From: Monosiga brevicollis MX1
Lineage: Eukaryota; Opisthokonta; Choanoflagellata; Craspedida; Salpingoecidae
DNA length: 64,000 nt
Assembly (NCBI RefSeq): GCF_000002865.3
Contig: NW_001865039.1
Location: 1,487,096 to 1,551,095, forward strand
Direction: 5' to 3'
Position numbers and translations under genes: made by a program. The notes below the pieces were generated by a model. It searched no databases and was not told the DNA's origin. It saw only the letters and a program-made list of their open reading frames with translations. Shown one piece after another: positions 36,601 to 47,781 of this stretch; position 1 is the stretch's first letter; each line of letters opens with the position of its first letter.

Positions 36601-37701
36601 TTAAGCTTGGTGGACGGGAGTTTGCCAGGTTCGAGCCAGCATGCAATCCAATACGGTCTCCTGATGCTGAAGTTGTAGCCTGCACCACGAGTCATCGAGA
36701 AGATTGCCACAGAGTGAGCAGCAGGGGCAACGGCCGGGCGCTTTGCAAGCAGGCAGCACCAGAGGCACATACCGTAGTAAGGCTTCCATCATGGGCCGCA
36801 AGTGCGAGTGCGAGACGCCTATGCGCAACAGCATGCTTTTATCCAAATGGGGCAAAAGCCGGCCCCGAATTTGCTGATGATTGGCCAGACGGCGCGTATG
36901 AGTCAAAAGAGCATCGGTGTACTGCGCGGGTCATGGTGTTGGCGGTGTGGGTGGGAAATACTTGACAGCAAGGGGGGGGGGAGGGGTACCTCTTGTTCGA
37001 AGCGCTCTGCGTATTCAGCCAGGGGCTGTCCCTTGGCGTGCAGCCAAGCGTTGACTTCATGACTCTGCCACTCTAGCACTGTGCGGGGAAGGCCAAAGCC
37101 GTGCAAACAGATCAATAGAGTGAAATGCAAGCGCTTCAGCTTGGGTAACAATTGGGTATGTGCATGTGTGCGGGCGGGACTGTGCCAGTTCCACGCACAA
37201 TCAGCAATGACAAGGCCGGGGATGGTGGCGTCTGCGTCCAGGCTCGTAGAGGTGGGCGCCACCGTCTCATCGTGCATGGGCTCTGGTACGACGGGGCCGG
37301 GCGCAAAGTCAATGACTGCAGGGTTCGACCATGGGTGGGTGTGTTAACAAGGAGCGAGACATAAGCACAACGATTGCGCTCAACCGTGGAATTGGGCCAG
37401 CGGTCAAGCACGGCAGCGGGCCAAGTGCACCAACCAAGGCTGGTGATGTTGTGGGATCTCATGCGCGAATTTTTGTGCAAGACGTCAGCACAAATCTGTA
37501 AGCCATGCGATAAGCGCGTTGCATGAGGATCAGGGGCGTACAAGAAAAAGCGACGCATCTCCTCTCAGCGTGTGTTGCTCTGGTGAGTCGACCAGCATTG
37601 CTGGTTTGAGCGCCCCCGACCTGGCAATAATTTAGCTGGCAGACCGTGCAGGTACGGGCAGCAGGGGCTTCCTCGCAGTTGTCGCAGGTCAAGCCCGTCA
37701 T
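36601..37701 (-). CDS. Cys-cluster (B-box or MYND-like) and SAM domain protein
   Basis: Start MTGLTCDNCEEAPAARTC (37701). The first exon has a C-x2-C-x8-C-x2-C-x4-C cluster, typical of the first half of a B-box or MYND zinc finger; the remaining ligands were not placed. Middle exons include SLGWCTWPAAVLDRWPNSTV and FAPGPVVPEP. The last two exons form a SAM domain: VLEWQSHEVNAWLHAKGQPL, AEYAERFEQE, IRGRLLPHLDKSMLLRIGV and HLRPMMEALLRYV. The C-terminus adds another Cys-rich patch (CKAPGRCPCCSLC) and ends with stop at 36601. SAM plus zinc finger suggests a self-associating adaptor or E3-like scaffold; this is inference. No named orthologue recognised. Exon edges in the middle are approximate. 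Confidence 0.65.
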
Positions 37702-38742
37702 GGCGATGGAAGAGCAAAGTCTGGGCCACGTTTGTTGAGGTGGCGAGACGTCACACCAGAGCCTGCGCCCGAAATAATCTTGGTTGTCGTTTTTTTTTTT
37801 TTGGAAAACAGAGCCGGTGCGTCAGGCCTAAACCAGAGCCGCTGCGTTGTTGATGGCAGTGCACTAAGGCGTACAGGCTGTGCTGAGGATGGGCATCAAA
37901 CAAGTCCTTTCAAAGCGCTCAACGCAGCACAGAATGGAGGTTCAGCGTTGGGCGAGGCCTGAAGCTCAACCGGGAACATTGCAGTCAACCAGCGGTGGCT
38001 TGAAAGCGCATCAAATGTCCCACGAACAGAATGCGTCCCGGTGCAGGCCACTTGCGTACAAGGGTGGGCAGACACCACTTTTTTGAAAGCTCGTGCATGG
38101 TGGAAACGACAACAGCTGGCGGGCCGCAATAGCATCCCCCGACATGCAGCGGACACGTAGCCCCAAGCCCCAGAACCAGTTGTTATGGTGGATGATTTGG
38201 TTCAAAAAACCGACGCGAATATCACACTGTTTCAGCCGCCTGATGGGAGGCCCAATGGAGGATACCAAGGTGTTCAGACCCACAGCAGGAGAGGAGGAGA
38301 GGGCGGGGGAGAGACAGAACTCCATTCCGTTGGCTGTGGTCAGGGTTGTCCGCAACCAGATTACGAACACAGTGACGATACCATTTGTTCCACAGTTTGT
38401 CAGACGATTTAGACAGAACGTACAGCAAGCGAACAGAGTGAGAACGATTCGATTTTTTTTGTGGAGAAGAGAGAGAGAGAGAGAGAGAGAGGGCAGCGGA
38501 GGGCAGAGAACGGAGGAACGAGACACACGGGGTGTACCAGGGGTATACGGGGTGTACGGCCGCGCACGTGGAAGAACGGAAGCGTATGTGTGGGTGTGTG
38601 CGTGAGTGACTGGCTTATGGGGGATACGCCATGGGGGATCTGGACGCTGGGGGTCTGTGAGTGACTGTTACATCCGGCGTGCCGATCAAGCACCGGGCTC
38701 AACAGAGCTGGTGTTGGGGCAGTGTGCACGGCTTTCAACATC
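37702..38742. other. Divergent intergenic region with GA tract
   Basis: Contains (GA)n at about 38466-38490 and a following GGTGTACNN-type purine-rich stretch (38525-38560). Frames here are short and unsupported. Likely shared promoter region for the SAM protein and the Fuzzy homologue. Confidence 0.6.
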
Positions 38743-41032
38743 ATGGCCAACTTGATTGCATACTCGGAGGGCGGGGTTCGCCTGTTCAATCGGGGACACC
38801 CCTTGCGGGAGGTTGGTCAAGCAGATACTCCTTTCCAGCCCGTTTGGCAAGACAGCTCAAATACCCGAGCGCCGTCCGCATCCCAATCGTTTTGCCATTG
38901 TCCTCATCCCATCCTTTCCGCCGAATCTTAGCTTGACGCGCCGCTGCAGCAGCTGTTTGCTGCCGTTTTGACCTACGTCGAGGGTCAAGGAGCGACTCTC
39001 CTCAGCTGCGATACTGTCACTGCCAAAGTGGTGTGGGCTCACAAGGGCCAGTGAGTTGATGTCGCGCCCCCGCTCGAAGCACAGTTTGAGCCTGTGCTTT
39101 CGTCTTATATCGCCACGGCCATGTGCCAATAGAATGCTGATGATCTTGCTCCTGCCGCATCTGGACGTGCGCTCGGATCAGCCATGGCTTGCTCTCCTCG
39201 ATATGATGCATAGTCTTCTGGTACGTATTTTAGAGATGGGACCGACAGCATGTATCTGCTGTTGACCCAGGATCGATCTTCACGACCGGGTTCTTTCCTT
39301 TTAGTTGGCTCTGCTCGGTCAACCCGTCCTTGATAACACCAAAGCTGGCGAGCTTCTCCCCAAGCTCAAGGTGTGTTGCTCGTGCACAAGCAAACGCGTG
39401 ATGATGACTTGGCCACTTTCTTCTCCTCGCGACGCTCGAGTGTGCACCTTGCACGTTTGCGCATTCGAGAGTCCTGATACCGTCTGGTCCGATTGTTTGG
39501 TCATTTCCTCTCGTCAATCTAGATGGCCTATCCCATTTTGGATCATCTGCTAGCCTTGCGCTTCGATCGTGGGGGTCTTTATTGTGCGTGTCCACATGTC
39601 CATGCCAATCTGGTCATGAAATGTTTCATGACCAAGCGCTGTGGTGGTGCTCGATCCACACTCTCCTCGTCAACCTTGTTTCATTCAGACTCGCTTGGAC
39701 GGCTTGCTGTTGCTTGACCCAAATGATCAACGTGCTTCTTTAGTGGGAGCAGTGGACGTTGCGTTTCCTCCAAACGTGCCTGCCTTACAAAACGCGCTGG
39801 ACCTCTTTGCCTACGAGCTTCAAGCCAGCCGCTGCTTTTTGATCGTACACGGGCGCGTCGTTGTGGCTTCGGACGAGTATGTGGCCGATTGTTCGCGTGA
39901 CTCATGGCTCATGTTCTTGCTGCTTCGAGTGGCATTGCATTGCGCGAATGCCTATTCCATGGCTCACAGGCACGGCATCGCTGACGCAGGTATTGGTCAT
40001 TGTCAGCCCGGGATAAGCTGGTGCTGGCGTGCTTCTTCAGTGACAAGAACGAACTGCCCAACGATCGCTTGGAACAGATATTTTTCCTTCCCGATGCTAG
40101 CCCAGATGTACGTCTCTTGTCGTGGTTGATCCTGGCGCAGACAAGACCGAGCCTTGTACCAGGTGAATGCTGGACGCATTGCTCGTGCTCAAACATCTTC
40201 ATGTCCTTTCAGAGGCCTTTTCGCTTGCTGGCCTTTAACGTCATGGATAACGTGATCATTGGCGCACTGTGCGGCGCCGAGCCTTCCCTTCAGCATGTTG
40301 TAGATGAGGTAGGCTCCTTCTCGTAACGATTTAGCCGCTTTTGACACCCGATCTGAAGACGCATGGTGGTTTGGCGCATCTATAGGTTTTGGCCCAAGTG
40401 TGGCAACCAGCCTTTGAAGCGCTCGAAACAGCATGTACCTTGCACGTCAACCCCTGCGACATTGCGTGCCTCCACCCCGACATCTTGGCAGCCTTTGTGT
40501 GGGATCGCGCTTACCACCGGTGCTTATCGGTGGTGCGACCCGAGACCTCCCCATCGATACAACAAGAGCTGCTCCTCTTTGCTTTGGATGCCAATCGCCT
40601 TGATTGGGAGTGGCAATTGACTGCATCCTCGTCAACATCGGTCAAGGGTGTTACCAGTGCCAATTCCAGCCGCCTCTCGCATGTTTCCCACATTTCTAAT
40701 CAGGATGACGGTCCTGTGTTGACGGTGCGTACCATCAGTCGCACACGGCCGTGATCCCGAGCGGCCTCGCACACACTCACTTTTGGTGTCATGTGGCTGT
40801 GCGTTTGGGTGGTGCATGCTCTGCAAAAGGCCCTGCAGCGGTTCGAGGGTTGCACGGGGGATAGTCGTTTGGTGGCCGCCGATGTAGGCTCGGACCTGAT
40901 GCTCTACCTTGCCTTGAGGCCCCAGGTCTGTCATTTGCCATCCTGAAAGGCGACCGCTGACAATCCTTTCATTCACAGCCCTGGTCGATTGCTTTCGCCC
41001 ATCCACTCTTTGATTCAGATCTTGCCGCTTAA
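38743..41032 (+). CDS. FUZ: Fuzzy (FUZ) homologue, CPLANE planar-polarity/ciliogenesis effector
   Basis: In animals Fuzzy pairs with Inturned in the CPLANE complex that recruits intraflagellar transport parts to basal bodies. Start MANLIAYSEGGVRLFNRG (38743) matches the longin-type N-terminus of Fuzzy. Later exons follow the family in order: AAVLTYVEGQGATLLSCDTV and KVVWAHKG (near 38950-39050), LLPHLDVRSDQPWLALLDMM (near 39150), LALLGQPVLDNTKAGELLPK (39305), then ALQNALDLFAYELQASRCFL and IVHGRVVVASDE (near 39790-39870), and HPDILAAFVWDRAYHRCLSV (near 40480). A penultimate exon has DSRLVAADVGSDLMLYLALR, and the last ends FAHPLFDSDLAA with TAA at 41030-41032. About nine introns; a few edges approximate. 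Divergence is high, so orthology rests on the ordered motifs rather than on strong identity. Confidence 0.75.
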
Positions 41033-41537
41033 CGTGGAGCAGCGAATTGCGAGCGCTCAATCCTCGCTCGTAGCACACCTCCTCTAAGCGGGTGCGCCAT
41101 TTGTTGTTCGAAATCAAGCCGATTAATTTTCGGTGCACATTTCAGGCTCGCACGTCCCGGACCACCGCAGCCCCCAATTCCAATCGAGTACTTCTGCATC
41201 GCGTGCAAGGCCCAATTCCATATCCGATGTTTGTTGCGAATTTTATGGTGAAGATGATAATGAATGAATGAATAGAAAAAAAGAAGGAGAAGGTGCTGAA
41301 GCAAGAGTGTATCTGAAGTGCCATCCAATTTCCGTCAGCGTGATGTGCTTAGCAGAAGGTCGTGCCCGATGTCGAGCATCAACCAACGGAACCCGGACAG
41401 AGGGAGCCAAACACCGGTCATCGTGTGCTGCGCACAGGCGAACACCGGCGCAGGTCTTAATCAGCAACACATGCAAAAGATTAACCTCTTGACAAGCAAG
41501 AAAGAAAACACCTCAAAATCACGAGAGCTTTTCTTGC
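41033..41537. other. Convergent intergenic region, no gene seen
   Basis: 3' flanks of the Fuzzy homologue and eL42. A-rich near 41270-41290. No coding signal. Confidence 0.6.
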
Positions 41538-42528
41538 TTAGAAGTTGATCATGGCACCCTTGCGCTTCTTGTCACCACCCAGCTCGAAGTGCTTGCAGCG
41601 CTTGAGAGCCTTCTGCGACTTGTACTTGCACTCAATGCACTCCATGCGCAGCACGACCTTCTTGGTGGTCTTGGCCTATTATTTTCGCACACAAGGGGTT
41701 GATCGGATGTGAGCATTCATCACCAGTTACCAAACTGAAGATGCCACGTTGGTTGGCAAAGAAACAAAACGGCAGAACCAGGGCGCGAGACAATGACAGA
41801 AACAAAAGAAAACATATACAAATAAAGGGAGCCCCCAAGCAAGTCTGTGGAGCCAAAGGGCCAAAGCAAACGCAAAAGGCCTCACAACCCAGACCCGCGT
41901 GTGCAGCGTGACTTCAGACTGACGTGCAAAAAAACCAGTATTTCCTCACAAAAAAGCTTCGGAAATGGTGTGGTATTCCATCATCACCAGTCACACAACG
42001 ACACAAGGCTGGACTACATCCTCTTCCCGTTGACACACACACGTTCGGAACACTCGGAACATCCAACCACAACACATCATCTTGCTCGCACATGTTTGCA
42101 CAACGCACAAAGCCGCTAGTACTGAAACACAAGACTACGACGCAAGGCATATGCCACGAGCCAACAGACAAAATGACGAGACCACAGGTGGGGCAATGGC
42201 TGTACCTTCTTGTGGAAGACGGGCTTGGTCTGACCACCGAAACCGGACTGCTTGCGATCGTAACGACGCTTACCTACACGCCATGGCACAGACCGGGGTG
42301 GAAAAATACAAGTCAAACAATCAGCGTCCGCACAAGAAACAGATAGACCTCGGCTTCAATCCAGCCTGCAAACAATTGGCATTCATCCAAATTCTGTGGA
42401 GCAAAGTACCTACCCTGGGCGTACAGGGAAGCCTTGCCAGCCTTGTACTGGGTGATCTTGTGCAGCGTGTGCTTGCGGCACTTCTTGCTGGCGCAGAAGG
42501 TCTTGCGGTTCTTGGGCACGTTAACCAT
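41538..42528 (-). CDS. RPL36A: 60S ribosomal protein eL42 (L36a/L44)
   Basis: Large-subunit protein near the E site. Three coding exons, 42528-42414, 42273-42206 and 41675-41538, close in frame to 106 residues, exactly the human length. It starts [20 protein letters not shown]; it contains [20 protein letters not shown] and ends [17 protein letters not shown]. Four Cys ligands of the zinc ribbon are visible (two in the first exon, two in [11 protein letters not shown]). The Pro in QTKPVF is the residue whose change to Gln gives cycloheximide resistance in yeast, so the sensitive form is predicted. A likely 5' untranslated exon ends at about 42989 with donor GTAAGT, so the ATG sits at the very start of the second exon. 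The intron 41676-42205 contains a candidate C/D snoRNA. Confidence 0.97.
41906..41996 (-). ncRNA. Candidate C/D-box snoRNA in eL42 intron
   Basis: On the minus strand, same sense as the host gene: an 8-bp terminal stem (GTGTGACT at 41996-41989 with AGTCACGC at 41913-41906, one G-U pair), box C GTGATGA (41987-41981) one base inside the stem, and box D CTGA (41917-41914) directly against the stem. A possible internal C' (GTGAGGA) and D' (CCGA) lie between. Total 91 nt, normal size for the class. Ribosomal protein introns commonly host snoRNAs. The rRNA target was not identified; the guide segment before box D includes TTTGCACGTCAGT. Confidence 0.72.
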
Positions 42529-43185
42529 CTGTGTGACAGGTCAGGTAGAGGTGGAGATGGATCAGCATGCATGAGACCCAAGGCTTGAGCAACGGTCAGG
42601 GGCAGAGAAGGAAACGACCAGAAAACCACGAGCCGAGCTGCAGGGTTCAGGCAAGCAAGGTCACAGCCGAAGCGGGGTGCACGGTTCCAGGCACGGTCCC
42701 AGGCCTTGCCATGCGCAAGGCTCGAGCATGGACCATGGCCTTGTTAGACCTGGCTCGCTCATGAGCGTGTGGTGGGTCTGGCTTTGTGCGATAAACCAGC
42801 CACACCTCACGCACGTGGGGAGTTTTTATTGAGCCGAGCCAGGCCTCGAACCCGATCCATGAGCCCGTCTCACACCAGCAAAGCAGGCCTGTTCACGGCT
42901 GCACAGGCACGTCGCCACCCACCGGGCTCCAACCCCCCGGCTCGCTGCGCCATGGCAGGGGAGGAGACACGCGACAGCGAGAGAGACTTACGGTGGCGGT
43001 GAACGAGTGCACACGATCAGAAAAGTGAATACGTTTAGACCCCAAAAATACCTTGTTTCTTATTCAACGTGGTAAAACAGCTGTTTAGAACAGAAAATTG
43101 CAATTTTGTTTGCTCCCGGACACACGGACGGACGAACAAAATGTCAGACAGATTTCCAGTCAGCAGCAGAACAAAAGGACCACCA
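42529..43185. other. 5' intron/UTR of eL42 and short gap to TFG
   Basis: 42529-42988 reads as a 5' UTR intron of eL42 (minus-strand donor GTAAGT at about 42988, acceptor CAG just before the ATG). No second snoRNA with convincing boxes was seen in it. 42990-43185 is the promoter side of eL42 plus the 3' flank of TFG. Confidence 0.55.
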
Positions 43186-44809
43186 CTACGAGCGGGGGTG
43201 ATAGGAGCCGTAATTGGCGCTGCTGGTGGGGTATGCAGAGTAGCTGCCATAGCCTTGTTGCTGGGACTGCTGTTGTGGTTGTTGTGGTTGTTGCGGCGGC
43301 GGCATGCCTGGCTGGGCACTGTAGGCCTGGTAGGAGCTCTATCATAACAGAGACAAAGGAGGAGTGAACCAAAAGTCAAGTAAGTGGCATGGCTTGGCAA
43401 AAAAAAAAAAAAAAAGCATCAAACCTGCTGACCTGATAGGGACCGGGAGCATAGCCCATGGAAGAGGGCGGCATGGAGGAGGGCGGCATGGAGGAGGGTG
43501 GCATGGAGGAGGGCGGCATGGAGGAGGATGGCATGGAGGAGGGCGTGCTCGCGTGGGCCATGGAGGAGGGCGGCATGCTCGCTGCCGCGGACGCTGCATG
43601 CCAAGGGTGCAAGGGGCAGATGGGTCAACCAGAAAGAAAAGAGGCGCAAAGCAACGAGCCGAGCAACATTCGCCCGGATACGAGCCAACGAGGCCTTTAA
43701 TGACAAGGCAAGCTTGTCAAGGGAGCCGGACAGCCCCCCCAAAAAAAGACTCTAATAACCAACCTGGGGCAGTGCTCTTGCCTGGACCCTGGCTGGGATT
43801 GGCGGGTGAGGTAGGGGTGGGGGAGCCAATGGGATCAAAGACGCTGACGGCAGGGTTTGTGGTCTTGGGGGTGGTGGCCCGGGTGCTTGCCTGGGACGCC
43901 GAGCGCGCCAGTGCATTCACCACTGTGTGTGGACGGAACGAGAGGGAGTGAGAAACGGTTGGTCTGCAGTTTCCCTTGCTAACTGCTGGCGATCCAGAAG
44001 CACAGTCACAGTGGGCCAGTCACGTACTGCTGGTAGCCTGATTAGAGGCGTCGGTTGATGCCGAGGGTTTGCGGGTACCCGAGGTGCTGCCCGCGGTACC
44101 ACTGCCACTGTGGCCGCCAGTCACACTGCCGGCCACCTGATCAAGGCGCCGCACAAGGTCGTTGACTGACACGCAAACATTTTGCAGCTGCCGGTGGATG
44201 TTGTCGATGCTTGCCGAGTCGATGCTCGAGACAGCCGCATCCGCTGTGAGAAGAAGGGCGGTGCGGTGCATGAGAAGGCGCAAGCGAGGTGATATCTGAA
44301 TTTCAATATGGCAGCAATAGCCATGGCAAGGCCGGGGCAGCAAACGCAAAGGACGAGCACCTCACCACAAATGGTGAGCCGGACGGTGGCCGAGGACATG
44401 GTGGCCAAGTGCAGGTCCTGGTTGTCCACCATCGTGATCAAGTCACCATCTGTGTGCGTGGGTCGTACCAAAAGTGGGCGAAGACAGCGGTGAGGCGCCT
44501 CGCCACTTGGTTGCGATGGCCAGAAAGACTTTGGAGCTCTGTCGATATCGGAGCGGGAGCGGGGGAGCGGGGCCTCGCACCTTCATCCTCATATTTGATG
44601 GTAAAGTCATCCTTCGGGAGGCGACCAGTGGGGCCAAAGACGCGTTGGAGCATCAAGACGAGGTCGTCGTACGTCAAATCAGCGTTGTGAATGGGAATCT
44701 TGCGAATGTCGTTGCCCAGGCGAACTTTTAAGATGACCGTGGAGGCCCTGGTTGCCATCATGCTGGTCGCACCAGGCTGCGGCGGTTGTTGGCCTTGCTG
44801 CTGATACAT
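43186..44809 (-). CDS. TFG: TFG homologue, PB1-domain ER-exit-site scaffold
   Basis: TFG oligomers organise COPII carriers at ER exit sites. Start [18 protein letters not shown] (44809). The PB1 domain has [45 protein letters not shown] and [16 protein letters not shown], in step with human TFG (LGEDIRRIPIHNED, YKDEDGDLIT). A coiled-coil-like exon follows ([19 protein letters not shown]), then low-complexity Ser/Thr/Pro exons including [12 protein letters not shown]. There is a Met-Pro-Pro-Ser-Ser repeat, and a Q/P/Y-rich C-terminus ([18 protein letters not shown]) ending YGSYHPRS with TAG at 43186-43188. The Q-rich tail is a TFG feature. Acidic PB1 face (DEDGD) is kept, so head-to-tail assembly is expected. 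About five introns. Confidence 0.92.
43458..43575. repeat. 15-bp coding minisatellite in TFG
   Basis: About six to seven copies of a 15-bp unit (plus strand GGCATGGAGGAGGGC and variants) that encode SMPPS pentapeptides on the minus strand within the TFG low-complexity region. Confidence 0.9.
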
Positions 44810-45146
44810 ATTCCCGTACCCGGGTCCTCAACGAGCAACACAAACAGCAAAGAAGCAAACAGCGGGGCAAACGCAGGCAAGTGCGAGCCACAAAGCCCAA
44901 CGTCACCAGCAGGCAGCCACTGAAAAAAAACGTAACAACCAACAACAACAAGAAACTTCAAAAACAACACAGCATTCTCTCTGGTCCTCTAGCTCTCTCT
45001 GGCTTTCTGTGGTAGTTTCGTCTCTTTCTTTCATCTGTGTGTGTCTCTGTCTCTGTCTATTCGGCAAGCAAGTTTATAATGGAGAGGCAAATGTTAGATT
45101 ATGTGGCTTTTTTTTCTTGCTGTTAAAAGCAGTTTGTGGGTTGAGA
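44810..45146. promoter_or_regulatory. Divergent promoter gap, TFG and arylsulfatase
   Basis: A 337-bp gap between two divergent starts. The part next to the sulfatase is CT/GT-rich (44975-45060, runs of CTCT and GTGTCTCTGTCTCTGTC). It must hold both promoters; no TATA-like element is clear. Confidence 0.5.
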
Positions 45147-47705
45147 ATGGCGGCGACAGGGTGTAAGATGAACGCGATATGGATGCTGGTGGCTACCATG
45201 GTGGCCTGGGCTGCTGCCACTGCGCAACCCAATGTATGTCCATGTTGGCTTGCTTCCATTTATCGCCCAACAGGTGTATGGCGTGCGGCTCGACGCCTCA
45301 TTGTCCCATGGATGGTGCGCGCCTGATCGAAACGTCTCTCGGGCTGTGCACTCGCAGATCCTGCTTATTGTGGCAGATGAGTGCGTTTCTACTCGTGATG
45401 TGGCTGCTCCATGCCTGTGTTTATCGTGATGTTGGAGTCCTGACTACAACCTAATGCCCTTTCCCGCACAGTTGCGCAAACCTCACCGTGATCACCTTTG
45501 GCTTGCGCACAGCTTGGGCTGGAATGATGTTGGCTGGCATGAGCCCGATTACAGCCTTGGCCTCACCCCAAACATGAATCGTCTTGCTAAAGAAGGCATA
45601 CGACTCAACAACCACCATGTGCAACCCTTTTGGTTCGTCGTGTGGCTTTGCTACCAAGCCCCGTGTTGTCAGGCGCATTGGCGCCTCGTTCACTCACCTT
45701 TGGGTTGCCGCTGCCCTGTGCAGCTCACCAACGCGTGCCACCATCTTGACGGGCCGTCACGTTCTGCGCTATGGTTTGCAAAACACTGTGCGTGTCCCAC
45801 AGGCTCATGGAGACCATTGCCGTTGAATGCGTCTGCGCGCTTGCGCTCGGCGGTGTAATCCCTACGCTGACTTGTGCGCTGCCACCATCTAGGTCATCTG
45901 GCCCCAGGATGCATGGGCCGTCCCTCAGAATGAGACACTCTTGTCGCAAAACCTCAAAGCGGCCAATTATCGCACTGCTGCGGTTCGATGCCATTCTCCA
46001 GCGTCCCGAAGCAGTACAGCAGGCATCCCCTCATTGTGCTTGCCCTGATGATCGCCTTCATACCCACAGTTTGGCAAGTGGCATCTGGGGCTCTTCAAGG
46101 AATGGGCCCTGCCCACCTCGCGAGGTTTTGACGATCAGTATGGGTACTATTTGGGCGGGGAAGATTACTACAACCACACTCGCAATGGAGGCTTGGACTG
46201 GCACCGCAACAGGCAGCTTGTGACCAACGAGTCTGGTTGGATCTTGCCAAGCCATGACACCATCCGCTGGTTCAACCGCGCCCGTCATCGTCCATTCATC
46301 AGACCTGTACCTTAGGTATCTACAGCGCGGGGCTGCTCGGCGAGGCAGCGGCTCAATGGATCAGCCAAGGCCCCAACACGCTAGATGACGCAGAGGCGCA
46401 ACCATGGTTCTTGTACATGGCATTTCAATCGGTTCATGCACCTCTCCAGGTACCGTCAAGAGCCTCGCGAGTTGTCCATGCGCCCGTTCGTCTTGCTTTG
46501 CATGTCACTATTTCCACCAGAGCACATGGTTGACAATTTGTGTTTCAACGGCGCAAGCGCAGGCCCCGCAGAAATACCTCGACCGGTTTCCAAACCTGAC
46601 AGGCAGCGTGCAGGTCCGCAACGCCATGGTAGCAGCCTTGGACGATCAAGTTGGCCGCCTGTACGACACGCTCAACGCCACGGGTCAGCTGGACAACACG
46701 GTGATTGTCTTTCTTTCCGACAATGTACGCCACGCGTGGTCCTTGCTTCTTGGTCAGCTGCCCCGCTGAGACTGAGAGACTCACTCACAATGGCTGTTAC
46801 TCCCACAAGGGGGCACCGTATACAGATGCCCTGAGTGATGGCGACCACCGTGAGTTGGTGGATGTGATGGGCCTATACGGTGCCAATCCGCCCACTCCAC
46901 CCAACGGAACCCACGGCCCAGGCGGGGGCTCCAATTATCCACTGAGTGGTGCGTCTCTTGCTAGGGTCATGTCGACACACCTCGTTGACAAGTGCTAGGG
47001 AGGGTGGGTTGACAGACTTGATGGACTCGCCTGCTTGCTTTGCCTACCCCTGTCCGCAGGCTGGAAGCACTGGGTGTTTGAGGGCGGCGTGCGCTCTGCT
47101 GCGTTTGTTTGGAGTCGACAACTGACCAACCCGGGCAGCGTTCACCACGGCTTGTTTCACTCAGTGGATTGGTTGCCAACGTTAGCCCGGTTGGCAGGAG
47201 CAGATACATCGGCCAACTTGCCGCTGGATGGTTTGGATATCTGGGATGCGCTGCAGGCGGGGGGCCGCACCAGTCCTCACACAGAGTTACCCATCGAGAT
47301 TGCAGCGTGTGGCGCTGACAAATCAGATTCAATTGTGGACGGTCCTCAGGCGGCCATCATCGTCGGGGACATGAAGCTGATTGTTGATTGCTACTGGCGG
47401 GGCACCAAGGACAAGGCCTCGGCCCAGCTGTACAATATTACGGCCGACTGGGTATGTTGCTGCTCCTCATTACTGCTCCTCCCGTTTCATTCGTGAGATG
47501 GGCTTCACCGACAATCACTTGCCCACAGAGGGAAATGACGAACTTGGCCAAGGTCATGCCCAAAGTTCTGGAGCACATGTTTGATCGCCTCGAGTACTGG
47601 GAGCAGCAATCAGTGCTGCCGTACGAAGAGAACGGCATTGATGGTAGCTGCGGTGAAGGGGCCCCACAGGGTCAAGACCCACCTCGCTGGGATCCTTGGT
47701 GCTGA
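45147..47705 (+). CDS. Arylsulfatase B-like sulfatase, secreted/lysosomal
   Basis: Hydrolyses sulfate esters, probably on glycans. The first exon ([19 protein letters not shown]) is a signal peptide. Later exons follow the family: ILLIVADE (metal-binding Asp), [20 protein letters not shown], then [12 protein letters not shown], the C-x-P-x-R site where Cys becomes formylglycine. Next come [115 protein letters not shown] and [15 protein letters not shown]. The C-terminus DPPRWDPWC parallels the ARSB/ARSI/ARSJ ending. The active-site Cys codon is split by a phase-2 intron (TG at the exon end near 45634, C at the acceptor near 45722). Stop TGA 47703-47705. About eleven introns, some edges approximate. 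Confidence 0.9.
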
Positions 47706-47763
47706 GCTCTGGATGACTCTTTCAATCGACTGCAGCCCATTCTAGCTTCTGTGCTCTTAAAAA

Positions 47764-47776
47764 TGGAAAAAAAAAG
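47764..47776 (-). terminator. Pol III oligo-T terminator of 5S gene
   Basis: About nine T on the minus strand shortly after the 5S 3' end, with a second T run further on. Oligo-T is the normal RNA polymerase III stop signal. Confidence 0.7.
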
Positions 47777-47781
47777 AGTGG

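Noticed and set aside
42300-42410. A second C/D snoRNA in the other eL42 coding intron
   Set aside because: A GGATGAA/CTGA pair exists on the minus strand, but the box C match is poor and the flanks do not form a terminal stem.
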